Virus record (IMG/VR): IMGVR_UViG_3300046477_000269 | Span: 1 to 44,117 of that record | Strand: one strand, 5' to 3' | Source of the DNA: a virus | DNA length: 44,117 bases | In this document: positions 28,836 through 34,684 of the stretch, one piece after another | Numbering within the stretch: position 1 is the stretch's first letter | Layout: each line of letters starts with the position of its first letter | The notes under the pieces: model-generated | Databases searched by the model: none | What the model saw: the letters and a program-made list of their open reading frames with translations, nothing else | What the model was told of the DNA's origin: nothing | Position numbers and translations under genes: made by a program

Positions 28836-29344
28836 ACCCGGTCATCATCGGCAACGCCACGCGCATCTATGCTTTGTGCGAGTTTCCGAGCATGGTGCCG
28901 CGGTACGTTGGAAAGACGATTCAGCCGTTGCGACTTCGGCTTGCGGCTCACCTTAGGATGGCGCGGAGCGCGCCACGTTTGCCGGTTGCTAGGTGGCTGG
29001 CGAAGCGGGAGCGAGAAGGGCGCCAGGTTTGCATCAAGTGGCTCGAAACGACTGGAGATGATTGGCAGGCGCGCGAGCGGCACTGGATCGACGTGCACCG
29101 CCAAGACGGCGCCGAGTTGCTAAACCTCACGAGTGGCGGAGAGGGGCTGCCTGGGCACAGGTTCAGCGACGAACACAAAGCCAAGATCGCGGCCGCGCTG
29201 CGCACGGGCGGTACTTTCGCGTGCATTCTGTGCGGGGCGACATTTTGGCGCAAGGCGCACGAGATTCGCAAGGGGCACAACAAGTTCTGTAGCCACAAGT
29301 GCGCGAACGTGCACCAGCAGGAGGTGCGCCGTGCAGCCGCATAA
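28832..29344 (+). CDS. GIY-YIG endonuclease with NUMOD and zinc finger
   Basis: A 170-residue protein. RIYALCEFPS and RYVGKTIQPLRLRLAAHL form a GIY-YIG-like core (the GIY is degenerate to IYA, the YIG to YVG). Around residue 105-125, GHRFSDEHKAKIAAALR matches a NUMOD3 DNA-binding motif. The end has CILCG and CSHKCANVH, a zinc finger. This combination is typical of homing or free-standing phage endonucleases. GTG 28832 overlaps the ligase stop. It overlaps the methyltransferase by 14 bp. Confidence 0.82.
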   Translation: MNPVIIGNATRIYALCEFPSMVPRYVGKTIQPLRLRLAAHLRMARSAPRLPVARWLAKREREGRQVCIKWLETTGDDWQARERHWIDVHRQDGAELLNLTSGGEGLPGHRFSDEHKAKIAAALRTGGTFACILCGATFWRKAHEIRKGHNKFCSHKCANVHQQEVRRAAA

Positions 29345-30011
29345 GGTCACTATCGGGAACGCTGAACTCTGGCTCGGAGATTGCTTAGACGTGCTTCCGA
29401 CGCTGCCGAAGGTGGATGCGGTGATTACTGATCCGCCTTATGGGATGGCCTTTCGGTCCAATTATAGGCTGCAGCGCCATGACGCCATCGAAAACGACCA
29501 AGGTATCGGCCACCTGCTGGCGGCGTGTGAGCTTGAGGCAGCGCATTCAAAGTACATCTTCTGCAGGTGGGACAACCTAGCGGACGCCCCAAAGCCAAAA
29601 AGCCTCATTACCTGGGTGAAGAACAACTGGTCAATGGGCGACCTGAACCATGAACACGCCAGGCAAACAGAGGTCGCGCTGTTCTACCCCGGCCCAGAGC
29701 ATGACTTCCCATCTGGCAGACCGACCGATGTAATCGACTGTGCCCGGACCGGCAACGATTGGCATCCAACCGAAAAGCCGGTTCATCTCATGGCGTCGTT
29801 CGTGAAGTGGACGCGCGGCGTCGTGTGTGATCCGTTCATGGGCAGCGGCACCACCGGAGTCGCGGCGATCCAGTGCGGGCGATCGTTCATCGGAATCGAG
29901 ATCGAGCCCAAGTATTTCGATATTGCTTGCCGCCGCATAGAACAAGCCCAAGCCCAGGGCAAGCTGTTTGAGCCGGAACATACTGCACCGCAGCAACTGG
30001 ATCTGACATGA
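29331..30011 (+). CDS. DNA N6-adenine/N4-cytosine methyltransferase, beta class
   Basis: A 226-residue protein with the catalytic motif DPPYGM (about 34-39) before the SAM-binding motif CDPFMGSGTTG (about 166-176), the order of beta-class enzymes. HPTEKPVHLM (about 145-154) is another family signature. GTG 29331 has AGGAGGTG six bases upstream and replaces a longer in-frame ORF start. There is no restriction enzyme beside it, so it probably protects phage DNA or regulates. Target base and site are not predictable here. Confidence 0.9.
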   Translation: MQPHKVTIGNAELWLGDCLDVLPTLPKVDAVITDPPYGMAFRSNYRLQRHDAIENDQGIGHLLAACELEAAHSKYIFCRWDNLADAPKPKSLITWVKNNWSMGDLNHEHARQTEVALFYPGPEHDFPSGRPTDVIDCARTGNDWHPTEKPVHLMASFVKWTRGVVCDPFMGSGTTGVAAIQCGRSFIGIEIEPKYFDIACRRIEQAQAQGKLFEPEHTAPQQLDLT

Positions 30012-30190
30012 CCCAAGGCCGCCGCATCATCGCCCACCTCAAGCGCCGCCCCATGACCTACATGCAGATGCTGATGCTTGGGATATCTACCTGCCCTCAG
30101 AAGAGAGTTACTGAAACTCTTAGGGAAGATGAGCACCTGTTCAAGCGCAAGAATGCGCGGGGCTTGACAACGTGGTTCATAACCCGATGA
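30008..30190 (+). CDS. Small winged-helix-like protein
   Basis: A 60-residue protein (MTQGRRIIAHLKRRPMTYMQ; LGISTCPQKRVTETLREDEH). It looks like a small winged helix, of a kind often found between replication and methyltransferase genes in phages. ATGA overlaps on both sides. DNA binding is inferred. Confidence 0.72.
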   Translation: MTQGRRIIAHLKRRPMTYMQMLMLGISTCPQKRVTETLREDEHLFKRKNARGLTTWFITR

Positions 30191-30411
30191 GCAATCCTAC
30201 CGAGCGCATGTTTGATCCGCACCATGCTCAATGGTGGAATGCTGCGCCTGATCGGATGTTCGAGGCCTATTACATGACGCTGCGTGTCCATTACGAGATG
30301 CCTGCGATTGAGGCATTCAGGTATGCCAAAGAGCATGGGCACAAGGTTGGTGTAGGCGTGCCTGGTGGCATCATCGGATTGATGAAGCGCGAACTGAGGA
30401 TTGGTGAGTGA
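30187..30411 (+). CDS. Small conserved phage protein
   Basis: A 74-residue protein (MSNPTERMFDPHHAQWWNAA; YEMPAIEAFRYAKEHGHKVG; IIGLMKRELRIGE). Mostly helical. Starts at ATG 30187 overlapping the previous stop and ends GTGA in the dcm start. No family recognised. Confidence 0.7.
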   Translation: MSNPTERMFDPHHAQWWNAAPDRMFEAYYMTLRVHYEMPAIEAFRYAKEHGHKVGVGVPGGIIGLMKRELRIGE

Positions 30412-31181
30412 ATGAGTTGGCTCTTTTCGCGGGCGCTGGTGGAGGCATCCTCGGAGGAAAACTCCTCGGATGGACAACCGTCTGCGCAGTCGAGATCGAA
30501 CCCTACGCCGCAAGCATTCTTGTCGCCAGACAGAATGACGGACTTCTCCCGCCTTTCCCGATTTGGGATGACGTTCGAACCTTTGACGGAAAACCTTGGA
30601 GAGGTCGTGTTGACGTGGTGTCTGGTGGATTCCCTTGCCAGGACATCAGCATTGCAGGCAAAGGAACCGGCATCAATGGCGAGCGATCTGGACTCTGGTC
30701 GCACATGGCGCGAATTGTGGGCGAGATACAACCCAGATACGTCTTCGTGGAAAACTCTCCAATGCTCGTTATTCGCGGACTTGGAAGAGTTGTCTCCGAC
30801 ATGGCCGCGCTCGGGTATGGTTGTCGATGGGGAGTGTTGGGCGCTGCCGATGTTGGCGCAAGACACCAGCGAGACAGACTCTGGATTGTGGCCCACTCCA
30901 ACGAAGTTCGACGCGCATACCCCCTCCATGATGCCGAGAAATGGGGACACGACGAGACTGGATGTTCATGGGAAGGCGCGCAAGGTGCTTGCGGATGGCC
31001 GGACAGCTTCGATGGGACTTTCCCGCTTGGTTATCTATCTGACCAAGAGATTTCCGACAGCGATGTTGTTCGAGAACATCATGCTGTGGCCGACTGGGTG
31101 GACAGGGTTAGCACCATTGGGAATGGACAAGTCCCATTGTGCGCCGCAACAGCATGGCACCTATTGACAAAGGTCCCGTAA
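30408..31181 (+). CDS. dcm: DNA C5-cytosine methyltransferase
   Basis: A 257-residue protein with the family motifs in order: I LALFAGAGGGILGG, IV GGFPCQDIS with catalytic Cys77, VI VFVENSPML, VIII HQRDRLWIVAH, and the X region DWVDRVSTIGNGQVPLCAAT. The target-recognition part between VIII and X is short, so the enzyme is compact. GTG start 30408. It probably masks host restriction sites. Nearly its entire length is also open in the next frame (see 30412). The promoter for the downstream structured RNA lies in its last codons. Confidence 0.92.
   Translation: MNELALFAGAGGGILGGKLLGWTTVCAVEIEPYAASILVARQNDGLLPPFPIWDDVRTFDGKPWRGRVDVVSGGFPCQDISIAGKGTGINGERSGLWSHMARIVGEIQPRYVFVENSPMLVIRGLGRVVSDMAALGYGCRWGVLGAADVGARHQRDRLWIVAHSNEVRRAYPLHDAEKWGHDETGCSWEGAQGACGWPDSFDGTFPLGYLSDQEISDSDVVREHHAVADWVDRVSTIGNGQVPLCAATAWHLLTKVP
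30412..31167 (+). CDS. 251-residue ORF overlapping dcm in the +1 frame
   Basis: An uninterrupted same-strand frame from ATG 30412 (4 bases after the dcm start) to 31167 (14 bases before its end). It reads MSWLFSRALVEASSEENSSD, later FSRLSRFGMTFEPLT, SSWKTLQCSLFADLEELSPT, WPTPTKFDA, and MLWPTGWTGLAPLG near the end. I recall database proteins with these same blocks (MSWLFSRALVE; SSWKTxQxSLF; WPTPT), which would mean the frame is retained in relatives, but I cannot search here. A long antisense ORF also crosses this region, so some openness is compositional. It may be a real overprinted gene or an echo of dcm codon constraint. Confidence 0.42.
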   Translation: MSWLFSRALVEASSEENSSDGQPSAQSRSNPTPQAFLSPDRMTDFSRLSRFGMTFEPLTENLGEVVLTWCLVDSLARTSALQAKEPASMASDLDSGRTWRELWARYNPDTSSWKTLQCSLFADLEELSPTWPRSGMVVDGECWALPMLAQDTSETDSGLWPTPTKFDAHTPSMMPRNGDTTRLDVHGKARKVLADGRTASMGLSRLVIYLTKRFPTAMLFENIMLWPTGWTGLAPLGMDKSHCAPQQHGTY

Positions 31182-31192
31182 TGCGTTCCAAT
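31164..31192 (+). promoter_or_regulatory. Promoter for the structured RNA
   Basis: TTGACA (31164-31169, perfect), 17-bp spacer, TCCAAT (31187-31192, four of six). It straddles the dcm stop codon (31181). The predicted start is at about 31199, right where the structured non-coding stretch begins. The box quality equals that of the capsid and switch promoters. Confidence 0.65.
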
Positions 31193-31198
31193 TCTTCG

Positions 31199-31810
31199 GT
31201 CAGCGTGGTGGCGCAGACGCAAGAGGCCCTAGGCTTCTGCTTCAACCCCTTAGGTGGGGAACGTGCCACCACACGGAAGCAGAGACCTAGGGCCTTTGCT
31301 TTGAGTCGGTTTTGTGGTGCTCGTGGCCATACGCATCGAAGTCCCGCTATTTGGGCTCCTCTACAGAGGTCGGTGCCGTGGTTGCTGGCTGTAGACGGCA
31401 GAAGTTGGCGGCACAGAGCCGATCAACGAAGCGCGGGCACCACAAAGCCGATCCCTGACCCTCAGGGCGGGTGCTTTGAGTGTTTTTATGATGTGCAAGT
31501 TGGCCGAGCAGTAAGGCCCCGACGGGAATTCGCTGGTGGCGGAACCAGCACTTGCGCATCTTCAAAACACTCAAAGCAGAGCAGATGGGCCTGTATGGGC
31601 TGCACCCAAGAAACACAGGGCTACGAAGACCATCGGGAGCCTTTCTGAACTCGGTGCAGGTATCAGGTCAACCGGTAGCCTCGAAAGTGACTGGGAATTG
31701 CGAGGCAGGGAATGAATGCACCCCGCATGGAACTTGGGTGGGAAGAGGCAGAAGAACTCCCCCGCCGGAGCGTGAACCCCACGGGTCACCCGGGCAGTCT
31801 TTTCTCTGAA
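31199..31810 (+). ncRNA. Candidate large structured phage RNA (about 600 nt)
   Basis: There is no convincing ORF, but many long complementary stretches. P1: 31224-31243 with 31276-31295, 18 of 20 pairs. P2: 31306-31323 with 31434-31451, 18 of 18 pairs including two G-U, extendable by G-U at both ends, enclosing GTGCCG/CGGCAC (31373-31378 with 31409-31414) and a CCTC/GAGG hairpin. P3: 31472-31500 with 31550-31578, 27 of 29, enclosing GGCC/GGCC, CCC/GGG and GCTGGT/ACCAGC hairpins. P4: GATGG/CCATC, CCTGT/ACAGG, TGGG/CCCA nested at 31584-31634. P5: GGTGCA/TGCACC (31653-31722) with GCCTCG/CGAGGC inside. The 3' side has GTGA-CCC/GGG-TCAC (31772-31789) before a U-rich stretch. Size, phage home and complexity are like GOLLD or ROOL RNAs; family unassigned. 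Confidence 0.68.
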
Positions 31811-31820
31811 GGATGGTGCA

Positions 31821-32120
31821 ATGCAGCAGCGTTATGCACAGTGGCTCCAAGAAGAAGCATGGGAAGCCTTCAAAGAAATGCGAAAGCTCAAGGGCCAAAG
31901 AGCCCCATTCACGCAAAGGGCCGAATCTCTAGTTCTGAAGCGGCTAGAGGAATTCCACCGCCAAGGCTATGACACTGGCTGGATACTGGAGGATGCAGTC
32001 ATCAACGGCTGGAGTTCGGTCTACGTGAACAACAGGACCCCAATGCGGGATTTGTCCACAGGCGAGAAGCAGAGCGCAGCCAAGATCATACAAATGGCCT
32101 CAGGAGCAGTGAAGCGATGA
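31821..32120 (+). CDS. Replication-O-type C-terminal protein
   Basis: A 99-residue helical protein (MQQRYAQWLQEEAWEAFKEM; RLEEFHRQGYDTGWILEDAV; INGWSSVYV). The segment with EFHRQGYD, then ILEDAVINGWSSVYV resembles the helicase-loader-contacting C-terminus of phage replication initiators (a pattern of LxxSIxxGWxGL type). It lacks the N-terminal DNA-binding half, so it is either a stand-alone loader-like protein or only similar in helix pattern. AAGGA precedes the ATG by eight bases. Confidence 0.68.
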   Translation: MQQRYAQWLQEEAWEAFKEMRKLKGQRAPFTQRAESLVLKRLEEFHRQGYDTGWILEDAVINGWSSVYVNNRTPMRDLSTGEKQSAAKIIQMASGAVKR

Positions 32121-32329
32121 AAACGCTTGGTCAAATTGCTTACGAGGGTGCTCACCCAACCGACTACTCCTTCGACATGGAGGGAGCCCGCATACGTATG
32201 CAATGGGAATCAGCCGCCCAAGCAGTAAGAGCCGCGGTCATCGAGGAATGCGCAGAGATCATTGACGATCTACAGCTGGACCCACACGTCACGAATCCCT
32301 GCATGGAAGCCATCAGGAGCCTGAAATGA
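32117..32329 (+). CDS. Small conserved phage protein
   Basis: A 70-residue protein (MKTLGQIAYEGAHPTDYSFD; AAVIEECAEIIDDLQLDPHV). The MKTLGQIAYE opening is one I have seen in many short phage proteins. Helical, acidic. ATGA overlaps at both ends. Function unknown. Confidence 0.72.
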   Translation: MKTLGQIAYEGAHPTDYSFDMEGARIRMQWESAAQAVRAAVIEECAEIIDDLQLDPHVTNPCMEAIRSLK

Positions 32330-32490
32330 TCTACTGGTCCGACAGCGAACTACGCCAGGGCCGAGACGATCCCAGGCCGTACCACCTCGCAGGCTGGGCA
32401 TGTGTCGGCGTGGCTGCAATCGCCGTTTCAGCCATTGTGACGCTGCTGATACTGACGTACCTGGCGATGCACTTTCCGGAGTTGTGGTGA
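32326..32490 (+). CDS. Small single-span membrane protein
   Basis: A 54-residue ORF starting MIYWSDSELRQGRDDPRPYH with one hydrophobic segment (GVAAIAVSAIVTLLILTYLA, about residues 29-48). ATG overlaps the previous stop and its own stop overlaps the next GTG, so it belongs to the operon. Topology probably N-in. Function unknown. Confidence 0.6.
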   Translation: MIYWSDSELRQGRDDPRPYHLAGWACVGVAAIAVSAIVTLLILTYLAMHFPELW

Positions 32491-32816
32491 GATACGCCAA
32501 CAGAACAGACGCCAACCATGCTGCAGTGCGGGATGGACTCAGAGACAAAGGTTATGACGTGCTGGATCTCTCAGACGTAGGAAACGGCATTCCAGACCTC
32601 TGTGTAGCTCACCCATTCGGCCTTGAGCCATTATTCCTGGAAGTGAAAGACGGCAACAAGCCTCCCAGTGCCCGTAGATTGACCCAGGACGAAGAAACAT
32701 GGGCTAGGTACTGTGGAGCTATCACACAGACCGTTCTGACGCTCCAGGAGGCTTTAATCGCTTGCGAGCGTTTCTCTCCGGGTGTTGATATTGACGCGGT
32801 GCACAAGGATCGATGA
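32487..32816 (+). CDS. PD-(D/E)XK nuclease, VRR-NUC-like
   Basis: A 109-residue protein with RTDANHAAVRDGLRDKGYDV, then GIPDLCVAHP and PLFLEVKDG. The D37 and E52-V-K54 pair make the PD...ExK active site, and the short length matches phage VRR-NUC or resolvase-like nucleases. It could process branched or replicating DNA. GTG 32487 overlaps the previous stop; the longer ORF from 32400 overlaps the membrane gene and is rejected. Confidence 0.82.
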   Translation: MRYANRTDANHAAVRDGLRDKGYDVLDLSDVGNGIPDLCVAHPFGLEPLFLEVKDGNKPPSARRLTQDEETWARYCGAITQTVLTLQEALIACERFSPGVDIDAVHKDR

Positions 32817-33067
32817 TGGCTACAGTGAGCAAGGAACTGACGCAGCGATTCATGGATCAGTATGTATGGGGAAAGCTGGAGATGACGGACAAGCAAAGGA
32901 TCGCTGCACTGCGTAAAGCACTCAAGCTTGCGATGGAGTATTGGCGGTCGTGGGAAGAAGGATTTGATGAGGAACGCGGAAAGTCGTGCTCGTTGGACGT
33001 TCCTGGGCATCATGGCAACGATGATTGGCTGCGTTGTCAACAGGCCTTGAAAAATAGCTCATCGTGA
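32813..33067 (+). CDS. Small early/middle protein
   Basis: An 84-residue protein (ATVSKELTQRFMDQYVWGKL; ALRKALKLAMEYWRSWEEGF; HHGNDDWLRCQQAL). Helical, with a conserved-looking C-terminal end. ATG overlaps the nuclease gene by 4 bp. No family recognised. Confidence 0.68.
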   Translation: MMATVSKELTQRFMDQYVWGKLEMTDKQRIAALRKALKLAMEYWRSWEEGFDEERGKSCSLDVPGHHGNDDWLRCQQALKNSSS

Positions 33068-33081
33068 GGCAAAATACCCTT

Positions 33082-33150
33082 ATGTCTCGTAAACCAGTCT
33101 CAAAGACAAACGCTCGCGCAGTTGGTAACAGTGTGCGCTACGGGAAATAG
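33082..33150 (+). CDS. Possible 22-residue basic peptide
   Basis: ATG 33082 opens MSRKPVSKTNARAVGNSVRY, ending just before the terminator. Lys/Arg-rich. There is no strong ribosome site, so it may be part of the 3' leader. Confidence 0.35.
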   Translation: MSRKPVSKTNARAVGNSVRYGK

Positions 33151-33181
33151 CAGGGCCTCCGATCGGGGCCCTGCGGCTTTT
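33150..33181 (+). terminator. Rho-independent terminator of rightward middle operon
   Basis: GCAGGGCC (33150-33157) pairs with GGCCCTGC (33167-33174); inner bases can extend the stem by two. GGCTTTT follows (33175-33181). It ends the operon that starts at the HTH gene, with the late genes following. Confidence 0.82.
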
Positions 33182-33192
33182 CAGGAGTAGTC

Positions 33193-33261
33193 ATGGCAAA
33201 GAAAGCGCCGGCCAAGAAATCCTCAATGCCCAGCAAGATGCCAGGCAAAGGCTGCAAGTGA
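33193..33261 (+). CDS. 22-residue lysine-rich peptide
   Basis: MAKKAPAKKSSMPSKMPGKG then CK. AGGAG lies six bases before the ATG, one of the best ribosome sites in the window. It is coupled (TGATG) to the next gene. It is similar in composition to DNA-binding tails, but nothing more can be said. Confidence 0.55.
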   Translation: MAKKAPAKKSSMPSKMPGKGCK

Positions 33262-33437
33262 TGGCCAAGGTCAAAACCACGGGTTCCTTTCAAGGAAAAA
33301 GCAACAAACTCGGCTTCGGAGGCCGCGCAGCCCAACTCAAAGCCCAAGGCGTCCCAGGTGGCGTCATCGGCAACCTCGCTCGCCAAGCCGGCGCAGCTCC
33401 AGGTGGCCCGAACTACCACGGCAAGAAGAAGAAATGA
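33261..33437 (+). CDS. Small basic protein before terminase genes
   Basis: A 58-residue protein (MAKVKTTGSFQGKSNKLGFG; AQGVPGGVIGNLARQAGAAP; YHGKKKK). The GKSNKLGxGGRxAQL start and Gly/Lys-rich end are familiar from short genes upstream of terS in podoviruses. ATG shares one base with the preceding stop. Possibly packaged or nucleic-acid-binding. Confidence 0.65.
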   Translation: MAKVKTTGSFQGKSNKLGFGGRAAQLKAQGVPGGVIGNLARQAGAAPGGPNYHGKKKK

Positions 33438-33613
33438 CAGAGCAACGTCTCCCGAGCTTTGAAATCCTGCAGGTAGCCAATGGCTTCTTAGTCAATCCAG
33501 TAGCCAACGTGAACCAAGGCAACTACTGGATGCAAAGCGACGTCCAAGTCTTCAACACCTGGCCAGAAGCCAGTAAATGGCTAGGCGACCAGTTCCGCGC
33601 AAAGACCGAATGA
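33434..33613 (+). CDS. Small protein before terminase genes
   Basis: A 59-residue protein (MTEQRLPSFEILQVANGFLV; NYWMQSDVQVFNTWPEASKW; LGDQFRAKTE). A beta-alpha layout, like other short phage proteins with a pattern of GFLV...VFxxxxEA..WL. ATGA overlap with the previous gene. A TTGACA at 33660 downstream has no -10 at normal spacing. Confidence 0.65.
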   Translation: MTEQRLPSFEILQVANGFLVNPVANVNQGNYWMQSDVQVFNTWPEASKWLGDQFRAKTE

Positions 33614-33724
33614 CAGCAGACTGTCAGTAGGACATACCCTCAAAACATTGCCAAAACTCTTGACAAAGACGACACTAAATAAGCTCTGTAGGACGCAGTA
33701 GCCTGCGAGTGGCAAAGGGACCCT

Positions 33725-34114
33725 ATGGCAATCAGCCAGAAACAGCGCGAGACAGTCCTAACTGAACTCAAGAGAGGCGAAAGCCTGCGCAAAGCCTGCG
33801 AAGCTGCAGATATCCCAGAACCCAGTTCAGTGATCCAGGCTACTCAAAGTGATGATGAGTTCGCATCACACTACGCGCGCGCACGCGAGATAGGCTGGTC
33901 GATGCACGCAGACCGCATCCGTGAGACAGCAGCTGACCCAAACATCCCAGCAGACCACAAGCGCATCATGGTAGACACAGACAAGTGGATGCTGAGCAAG
34001 ATGCTCCCCAAGATCTACGGAGACAGGCTCAACCTCGAGCACTCAGGGAAAGTGCAGACAGAACAAGCACTTACCGATGCTGAGTTAGCTGCAATCGCTG
34101 CCAAGGGCAAGTAG
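33725..34114 (+). CDS. terS: Terminase small subunit, Sf6-like
   Basis: A 129-residue protein with an N-terminal HTH (GESLRKACEAADIPEPSSVI), then the segment SDDEFASHYARAREIGWSMH typical of small terminases, and a C-terminal helical end (TDAELAAIAAKGK). Sf6 TerS is 140 residues and forms an octamer that binds the packaging site. It stands two small genes before the large subunit. Confidence 0.87.
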   Translation: MAISQKQRETVLTELKRGESLRKACEAADIPEPSSVIQATQSDDEFASHYARAREIGWSMHADRIRETAADPNIPADHKRIMVDTDKWMLSKMLPKIYGDRLNLEHSGKVQTEQALTDAELAAIAAKGK

Positions 34115-34190
34115 GGGGGGGCCTTGGTGGGGGTGGGGGCCGTGCTTGATTGAGAGGGTGGTCAGCCCCTAATTCAGAGCAGAATTAGCC
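34115..34190 (+). promoter_or_regulatory. G-tract and start-proximal hairpin between terS and next gene
   Basis: The first 25 bases contain G-runs of eight, five and five, able to form a quadruplex. Then CTAATTC (34169-34175) pairs with GAATTAG (34182-34188) as a 7-bp hairpin ending two bases before ATG 34191. No ribosome site is visible, so the hairpin may control translation of the next gene. The G-run end could also be part of a packaging site. Confidence 0.4.
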
Positions 34191-34466
34191 ATGGCACCTC
34201 TGTGTAAGTTGTGCAAGACGCGGCATTACGGCAGTGAAATTGCTGTGTGTAGGAGGGCTATGGCCGAGTTGAGGCTAGCGAACCAGTTGTCTGCACAGGT
34301 TGTTTTGGTGGATCAAACGAGAGAAACTAGGTCAGGAACGGTGGTTCACGCTGGTGGTTCACGGGAAGAAGTGGTGGTTCACAAGAGCAAGCATGGGGTT
34401 CACTTGAAGACTGAAGAGCGCAAGGCGTACCGGCGTGAGTGGATGCGCAAACGCAGGATGAAATGA
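34191..34466 (+). CDS. Zinc-binding small protein, terminase locus, copy 1
   Basis: A 91-residue protein. MAPLCKLCKTRHYGSEIAVC is a CxxC...H...C site. The C-terminus is strongly basic (ERKAYRREWMRKRRMK), fit for DNA binding. The next protein has the same Cys/His pattern and a similar end. Between terS and terL, an auxiliary packaging or nuclease-regulating role is possible. Confidence 0.66.
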   Translation: MAPLCKLCKTRHYGSEIAVCRRAMAELRLANQLSAQVVLVDQTRETRSGTVVHAGGSREEVVVHKSKHGVHLKTEERKAYRREWMRKRRMK

Positions 34467-34684
34467 AGATCTGCATCTACTGCAATCTGGACCACATGGG
34501 GTGGGTTTCCTGCCGGAACGCGAGGCGGGAAAACGAGGAACGCAAGGCAGCTTTGTTGAGTCCCAAAATTTCTCCGTTAGTAATTAGTGATGAAGTGCAG
34601 CAAAATTCCACAGTACGGAGCAAGGGTGAGGCTCAAAGCCAGCGTATGAAGGAATACTGGGCCCGTCGTAAGGCTCAGGTGTGA
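34463..34684 (+). CDS. Zinc-binding small protein, terminase locus, copy 2
   Basis: A 73-residue protein starting MKICIYCNLDHMGWVSCRNA, with the same CxxC...H...C pattern as the previous one, and ending KEYWARRKAQV. ATG 34463 overlaps the preceding stop; its stop overlaps the terL GTG. Probably a divergent tandem duplicate. Confidence 0.66.
   Translation: MKICIYCNLDHMGWVSCRNARRENEERKAALLSPKISPLVISDEVQQNSTVRSKGEAQSQRMKEYWARRKAQV

Noticed and set aside
30291-30950. 219-codon antisense ORF over dcm
   Set aside because: No start signal and no recognisable text. It was kept only as a warning that this region is generally poor in stop codons.
31139-31648. 169-codon plus-strand ORF over the structured RNA region
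   Set aside because: Its composition is biased to Arg, Ser, Gly and Cys with no domain, it has no ribosome site, and the bases are better explained by long RNA stems.
31571-31789. 72-codon minus-strand ORF in the same region
   Set aside because: No ribosome site, no coupling to a neighbour, and antisense to the proposed RNA.
33660-33690. TTGACA upstream of terS as a late promoter
   Set aside because: No -10-like hexamer at 16-18 bp; only TAAATA at 10 bp.
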